A stretch of 64,000 bases of DNA from Bremerella sp. P1 (lineage in GTDB: Bacteria; Planctomycetota; Planctomycetia; Pirellulales; Pirellulaceae). The notes under the pieces were generated by a model, which saw only the letters and a list, made by a program, of their open reading frames with translations, did no database searches and had not been told where the DNA came from. This document shows positions 62,204-64,000 of this stretch, in pieces. Position 1 is the first letter of the stretch; every line of letters begins with the position of its first letter. A program made the position numbers and the translations under genes. Location of the stretch: assembly GCF_028748185.1 (NCBI RefSeq), contig NZ_CP118164.1:2666001-2730000 (forward strand), in the 5' to 3' direction.

Positions 62204-63415
62204 TTACGTCATTACGGCGGACACGAATTGCCCAGCTTCGTACTGGCTGTTTGCCTCGAAGCAGGCAAGTGCGTTGGCCTGGGATAGCGTGGCGATATCT
62301 GCCGAGCCTTTCCAGTTGAGTGGAACAATCGTCGCACCACCACCATCTTTGCGACTGGCATACGCGGGGAAGAAGACGGGCCGATTGCCCGGATTCACGA
62401 AGTCACGCGTCAGCAGGAAACCGGAAACAAACGGAGAAATCTGGCTTCGCCCCATCAGTTCATTCAACGCCCGGCGAACAAAGACGTGGAAACAAACCAG
62501 GCTGCTGGCTGGATTACCAGGAAGACCGAACACGAGGGTTGGGATATCCGTGTCTGCTTGCTTGCCGAACCAGAGTGGCTTCCCTGGCTTGAGCTTCACC
62601 TTATGGAAAATCTTCTCGACTCCCTGCTGTGCCAAAAGCGCAGGACCCAAGTCCTTCACGCCGACTGACATTCCGCCGGAGATCAGCAAGATATCGGCCT
62701 GTAGCCCTTCCTTGATCGCCTGGGCCAGTTCGTCCCGATTATCGCGAACAATGCCCAACTGCTTAACCGTGGCACCCGCTTCGATCGCCATGGCTTCGAG
62801 CATCGGGCCATTGGTATTGCGGATTTGGCCGGGGCCGGGCTCCACGCCGGGACCGACAAGCTCATCTCCGGTACAGATGATCGCGACCGTGGGACGGCGA
62901 TGGACGAGCGCCTTGCCTGCGGCGAGGTCGGCCAGGATACCAACCTCGACCGGACGAATGATCGTGCCGGTAGGAATGACGACCTGTCCCTTGGCGAGCA
63001 GATCACCCTGTTTCAGGACATGACTGCCTTGTTTGACGGGCTGAAGGATCTGTACGCGATCGACATTTTCGGAGTCGATCTGCGTGTCTTCGACCATGAT
63101 GACCGAATCGGCACCTGGCGGCAGCGGAGCCCCAGTCATGATGCGCGCCGCCTGTCCTTCTTCGATGGCCTCACTGGCCGTGTTACCGGCTGTGATCTCT
63201 TCCACGATTTCGAGATTGACGTTGCCGCTATTGGTATCGGCGGCAATCAAAGCGAAGCCATCCATCATGGCTTTGTCGAATGCAGGAGACTCGACGGGAC
63301 TGATCACGTCTTCCGCGAGAGCCATTCCCATGGCTTCAATCGCAGGGCACTCTAGCGTGGGTAGACGAAACGCGTGGCGAGAAACTTCTTCGAGTGCCTC
63401 TGTGATCGATAACAT
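62204..63415 (-). CDS. moeA: Molybdopterin molybdenumtransferase MoeA
   Basis: 403 aa, ATG 63415 with AAAGGAG upstream. The N-terminal block has DVISPVESPAFDKAMMDGFAL (about 35-55), then the catalytic-domain motifs ICTGDELV (about 205-212), ILISGGMSVGVKDLG (about 260-274, Met in place of the usual Val) and GLPGNPASSLVCF (about 325-337). Ends with the short barrel domain IV. MoeA inserts molybdate into molybdopterin to make the Mo cofactor. MogA or other moa genes are not in the window. It lies 12 bp after the amidotransferase gene. Confidence 0.97.
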   Translation of the reverse strand: MLSITEALEEVSRHAFRLPTLECPAIEAMGMALAEDVISPVESPAFDKAMMDGFALIAADTNSGNVNLEIVEEITAGNTASEAIEEGQAARIMTGAPLPPGADSVIMVEDTQIDSENVDRVQILQPVKQGSHVLKQGDLLAKGQVVIPTGTIIRPVEVGILADLAAGKALVHRRPTVAIICTGDELVGPGVEPGPGQIRNTNGPMLEAMAIEAGATVKQLGIVRDNRDELAQAIKEGLQADILLISGGMSVGVKDLGPALLAQQGVEKIFHKVKLKPGKPLWFGKQADTDIPTLVFGLPGNPASSLVCFHVFVRRALNELMGRSQISPFVSGFLLTRDFVNPGNRPVFFPAYASRKDGGGATIVPLNWKGSADIATLSQANALACFEANSQYEAGQFVSAVMT

Positions 63416-63427
63416 GGGTGAACTCCT

Positions 63428-64000
63428 TTAGGGACTCGTGGCTGGTTGAATCTCCAGAAACCGCTTCAGCATGTCGGTACCGGTCTCGCTGAGAAAGCTC
63501 TCAGGATGGAACTGCAGGCCCAGCAAGGGAAGCGACTTATGGCGGATCGACATGATTTCCTTTTCGCCATTGGGCATCACGCTCCAAGCGGCGACTTCGA
63601 AACCATCGGGCAAAGTATCCGGCTTGATTACCAGGCTGTGGTAACGCGTGGCGATGAAAGGATTGGGCATCCCTTCAAACAGCCCCTTGTTATCGTGGTG
63701 AATCTCGTCGGTTTTGCCATGCATGAGTCTTTCGGCACGTACGATCGTTCCACCAAATGCCTGCCCCATCGATTGATGACCCAGGCAAACGCCGAGGATC
63801 GGCAGCTTGTCGGCGAAGTACTTGATTGCCTCGACCGAAATACCAGCTTCATTGGGCGTGCACGGCCCGGGAGAAACAATCAGGTGGGTTGGAGCGAGTT
63901 TTTCAATCGTCGCGCAGTCGATCTGGTCGTTTCGATAGACCTGAAGATCCAGGGTCGGATCGATCTCCCCTAGCCGCTGTACGAGGTTGTAGGTGAACGA
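63428..64000 (-). CDS. Class I glutamine amidotransferase, PabA/TrpG type (partial)
   Basis: The frame is open from the right edge, so about ten N-terminal residues are missing; it enters as SFTYNLVQRLGE. Then SPGPCTPNEAG (about 53-63), the catalytic Cys in GVCLGHQSMGQ (about 81-91), and, near the end, LQFHPES with the catalytic His and Glu. It supplies ammonia to an aminodeoxychorismate or anthranilate synthase large subunit, so it is pabA or trpG. Which one cannot be told without the partner, which is not visible. It is followed by moeA at 12 bp. Confidence 0.93.
   Translation of the reverse strand, partial: SFTYNLVQRLGEIDPTLDLQVYRNDQIDCATIEKLAPTHLIVSPGPCTPNEAGISVEAIKYFADKLPILGVCLGHQSMGQAFGGTIVRAERLMHGKTDEIHHDNKGLFEGMPNPFIATRYHSLVIKPDTLPDGFEVAAWSVMPNGEKEIMSIRHKSLPLLGLQFHPESFLSETGTDMLKRFLEIQPATSP

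Overview
The window looks like chromosome of a planctomycete, most likely of the Pirellulaceae (Blastopirellula, Bremerella or Rhodopirellula type). The grounds are four DUF1559 proteins with prepilin-like N-termini (a family greatly expanded in Planctomycetes), a secreted sulfatase, DUF1080 and Gfo/Idh proteins, twin-arginine exports, paired SPFH proteins and many lineage-type membrane proteins of unknown role. This is inferred from gene content; there is no rRNA or other marker. No tRNA, rRNA, CRISPR array, insertion sequence or prophage was found.

Layout. 1-900: end of a hybrid histidine kinase. 900-2510: secreted nucleoside-hydrolase-like protein and a gene with a probable frameshift. 2.6-8.3 kb, minus strand: the replication cluster dnaA-dnaN-dciA-gyrB, without recF, with a candidate origin between dnaA and dnaN. 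8.5-13 kb: cysteine desulfurase, universal stress protein, twin DUF3592 proteins. 13-18 kb: small proteins, a four-helix membrane protein, a reductase-like protein and an outer-membrane efflux lipoprotein. 18-25.6 kb: Tat-exported and secreted proteins (oxidoreductase, cupin, DoxX, sulfatase, intradiol dioxygenase, EF-hand protein). 25.6-31.3 kb: three tandem DUF1559 + lipoprotein modules; a fourth lies at 42.4-43.9 kb. 31.5-38.2 kb: glycosyltransferase, SPFH operon, twin leucine-rich-repeat-like proteins. 38.2-40.1 kb: PAAR-tipped protein and partner. 41-46.2 kb: CNNM/CBS protein and an ABC-2 exporter. 46.6-50.2 kb: RRM protein and a three-gene operon of unknown role. 50.3-57.7 kb: esterase, lipid kinase, DUF1080 protein, two low-complexity surface proteins, FixJ-type regulator. 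58-64 kb: coiled-coil/small membrane operon, lnt, SnoaL-like protein, moeA and the end of a pabA/trpG-type amidotransferase.

The most unusual structure is in the DUF1559 modules. Two carry the same 12-bp sequence in inverted orientation about 126-128 bp apart upstream of the pilin-like gene. The near copy overlaps a TTGACC/TTTACC -35-like hexamer, as expected for paired operators and DNA looping. Three of the four modules have a strong hairpin between the pilin-like gene and the lipoprotein gene. Two small membrane-protein genes (51 and 32 codons), too short for ordinary gene calling, are also described.
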